From Oleidesulfovibrio sp047973035 (GTDB lineage: Bacteria; Desulfobacterota; Desulfovibrionia; Desulfovibrionales; Desulfovibrionaceae), in NCBI RefSeq assembly GCF_047973035.1, contig NZ_JBKEBF010000020.1, forward strand, positions 129,992 to 193,991: DNA of 64,000 nt, in the 5' to 3' direction. The notes under the pieces are model-generated. The model did not search any database and had not been told where the DNA came from. It was given only the letters and a program-made list of their open reading frames with translations. The translations under genes and the position numbers were made by a program. Positions 62,311 through 64,000 of this stretch are shown here, one piece after another. Each line of letters opens with the position of its first letter. Position 1 is the first letter of the stretch.

Positions 62311-64000
62311 ATGCCTGATTCTCAGAATAACATCCCCGCCCAGCTACTTCATGTACCTGCCGCCGCAACTCATGAAACGATCAACGTTCAAACACAGGAG
62401 TTACTTGCTCCACAGTTTTCCTTTGCCGATGCCACATTAGTACGTCAGGGTGCAGACCTTAATATCTCTTTTGCCAATGGCAGCATGCTGACCCTGCAAG
62501 GCTTTGCAAATGACTCTGGTGAAACACCTGCTTTTCTACTGAGCGATGGATCAATTGTTCCGGGAGAATCCATTCTTTCCGCTTTTGCAGATACTCCTGA
62601 AATACAAGCCGCAACAGGCCCTTCTGCCTCCAGCGGCGGCACTGGCGAATATCTGGATGACTCTGGTCAGATTCAACGTGGCTTGAGTGCGTTGGGCGCA
62701 CAAGCTCCTCTCGAAGGAACGGCTGACATCACCAACACCCTTTTGGATTCCGAAGCGTTTTCCAATATCACAGACAATTCCGACCGAATTTCTGAGTTTC
62801 CTGACACCTCTATTCCTGAGACTCCCATCCCTGACATTGTTGGAACCCCGGGAAATGACGTCATTACAGGTACAAATAACGGCGAACGCATTTTCGGACT
62901 CACTGGAGATGACCTGTTGCAAGGTGGTGCAGGTAACGACACCATTTTTGGCGAAAGCGGTAACGATACTCTTGTCGGCGGAAGCGGAAATGACCTGCTG
63001 GATGGTGGCAGCGGAGTTGACGAGGCCTCGTACATTGGTTCCACCACGGGCATTAACGCTGACCTCAGCTCTGGAAGTGTTACAGGCGGAGCAACAGGCA
63101 ACGACACACTTTCAGGTATCGAAAATATCACTGGCAGCAATTTCGATGACAGTATTACCGGAGATGCTCAGGACAACAGTCTGAAAGGCGAAGCCGGAAA
63201 TGATACTATAAAGGGTGGTGCTGGCGGTGACTCTGTTTACGGCGGTACCGGCGACGACAAGCTTTACGGTCAGAACGGCAACGACTCCGTTCTAGGCGAT
63301 GCCGGTAACGACTACATCGACGGCGGCAACGGTGCAGACACCCTTGAAGGCGGTTCCGGTGATGATACCATCCGCGGCGGCGCTGGCGCCGATGATATTT
63401 ACGGTGGTACCGGCGACGACAAACTGTACGGTGGCGACGACAGCGACCTGCTTGAAGGCGGCATCGGCAACGACAGGCTGGATGGCGGCGCAGACAACGA
63501 TTACCTGAACGGTGATGCAGGCGAAGACACCCTCATCGGCGGCAGTGGCGATGACGCTTTGCTGGGCGGTGCGGACAACGACACCCTGCTCGGCGGTGAA
63601 GGCAATGATACGTTGCACGGCGATGAAGGCGACGACAAGCTCTACGGACAGGACGGCAACGACACCCTCTACGCTGGTACCGGTAATGACCTTGTTAACG
63701 GTGGAGACTGGAACGACCAGCTTCACGGCGAAGACGGAAACGATACCCTTATCGGCGGCTCCGGTGACGATAATCTGTACGGCGGCATCGGCGACGATAA
63801 ACTGTACGGTGGCGACGACAGCGACCTGCTTGAAGGCGGCATCGGCAACGACAGGCTGGATGGCGGCGCAGACAACGATTACCTGAACGGTGATGCAGGC
63901 GAAGACACCCTCATCGGCGGCAGTGGCGATGACGCTTTGCTGGGCGGTGCGGACAACGACACCCTGCTCGGCGGTGAAGGCAATGATACGTTGCACGGCG
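62311..64000 (+). CDS. RTX adhesin with LapA-like retention module (partial, runs off the window)
   Basis: An open frame from ATG 62311 to the right edge, 563 residues so far. The N-terminal 130 residues resemble the retention module of LapA-type adhesins, with a likely LapG cleavage site AATG (residues 100-103) followed by a Gly/Ser-rich stretch and GEYLDDSGQIQRGL. From about residue 178 the protein is RTX nonapeptide repeats of the GGxGxDxLx type, which bind calcium and form a beta-roll. A 126-residue block is repeated with exact identity near the edge. It is divergent from its exporter. The C-terminal secretion signal lies outside the window. Confidence 0.9.
   Translation, partial: MPDSQNNIPAQLLHVPAAATHETINVQTQELLAPQFSFADATLVRQGADLNISFANGSMLTLQGFANDSGETPAFLLSDGSIVPGESILSAFADTPEIQAATGPSASSGGTGEYLDDSGQIQRGLSALGAQAPLEGTADITNTLLDSEAFSNITDNSDRISEFPDTSIPETPIPDIVGTPGNDVITGTNNGERIFGLTGDDLLQGGAGNDTIFGESGNDTLVGGSGNDLLDGGSGVDEASYIGSTTGINADLSSGSVTGGATGNDTLSGIENITGSNFDDSITGDAQDNSLKGEAGNDTIKGGAGGDSVYGGTGDDKLYGQNGNDSVLGDAGNDYIDGGNGADTLEGGSGDDTIRGGAGADDIYGGTGDDKLYGGDDSDLLEGGIGNDRLDGGADNDYLNGDAGEDTLIGGSGDDALLGGADNDTLLGGEGNDTLHGDEGDDKLYGQDGNDTLYAGTGNDLVNGGDWNDQLHGEDGNDTLIGGSGDDNLYGGIGDDKLYGGDDSDLLEGGIGNDRLDGGADNDYLNGDAGEDTLIGGSGDDALLGGADNDTLLGGEGNDTLHG
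63421..64000 (+). repeat. Tandem 378-base repeat in the RTX region
   Basis: Bases 63421-63622 recur exactly at 63799-64000, a period of 378 bases or 126 codons. The second copy is cut by the window end. Confidence 0.9.

Noticed and set aside
63292..63996. Open frame opposite the RTX repeats with repetitive hydrophobic sequence
   Set aside because: Its periodicity simply mirrors the RTX repeats of the plus-strand adhesin.
62850..64000. Regular short repeats that could suggest a CRISPR array
   Set aside because: The repeats are in frame, lack unique spacers and encode RTX nonapeptides.

Overview
The window looks like chromosomal DNA of a sulfate-reducing bacterium of the Desulfovibrionaceae or a close relative. 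This is an inference from gene content and order: a compact ccm cytochrome c maturation cluster, a fused RluD-CoaE protein, a two-gene SUF system, and a Lap-like type I secretion locus with an HD-GYP-type receptor of the kind I recall from Desulfovibrio vulgaris. Genes are dense, base composition is moderate, and no rRNA, tRNA, CRISPR array or insertion sequence was recognised.

Layout. 1-2.9 kb: end of ccmF, then ccmABCD and a TPR protein (heme export and cytochrome c assembly), closed by a strong terminator. 3.2-9.9 kb: guaB, guaA, tatB, tatC, hisB, a lipoprotein and hisA on the plus strand. 10.7-16.5 kb, minus strand: a MerA/Lpd-like flavoprotein behind a TVP38-type membrane protein, glucokinase, a PilZ protein behind an exported solute-binding protein that carries a dead cytidine-deaminase domain, and an unknown protein. 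16.6-21.7 kb, mostly plus: pncC, thpR, uspA, hisC, cmk and two unknown proteins. 21.9-24.1 kb: a DUF1269-type membrane protein, an AT-rich gene-free stretch, and a PEP-CTERM gene with an in-frame stop behind a sigma-54 promoter. 24.1-31.2 kb: uraA and upp (uracil salvage), the RluD-CoaE fusion, a rhomboid protease, and sufC with a SufBD protein. 31.6-42.7 kb: a YdjM-type membrane protein, SppA, an Smr protein, an MBL-fold protein, a long minus-strand set (nth-like, envC, ctpA, yibQ, ndk, proC), and a GT9 glycosyltransferase. 42.9-49.6 kb, minus: prmA, a polar amino acid ABC transporter, a small repeat protein, argD and dut. 49.8-54.7 kb, plus: glgP, a solute-binding protein and trmFO.

54.8-64 kb is a biofilm locus. 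A minus-strand operon encodes a type I secretion ABC exporter, an HlyD adaptor, a LapG-like periplasmic protease and a membrane receptor with a degenerate HD-GYP domain. A giant RTX adhesin with a LapA-like retention module runs divergently off the window end. By analogy with LapA/D/G, the receptor would sense c-di-GMP and hold the protease off the adhesin.

The most unusual items are: the solute-binding protein fused to a cytidine-deaminase fold that has lost its zinc and catalytic residues; a ten-G tract in the LapG-like gene that could switch adhesin release by slippage; the pseudo HD-GYP receptor; a terminator hairpin directly against the glk ribosome binding site; a C8 tract inside a promoter spacer; and competing inverted repeats between the adhesin and its exporter.
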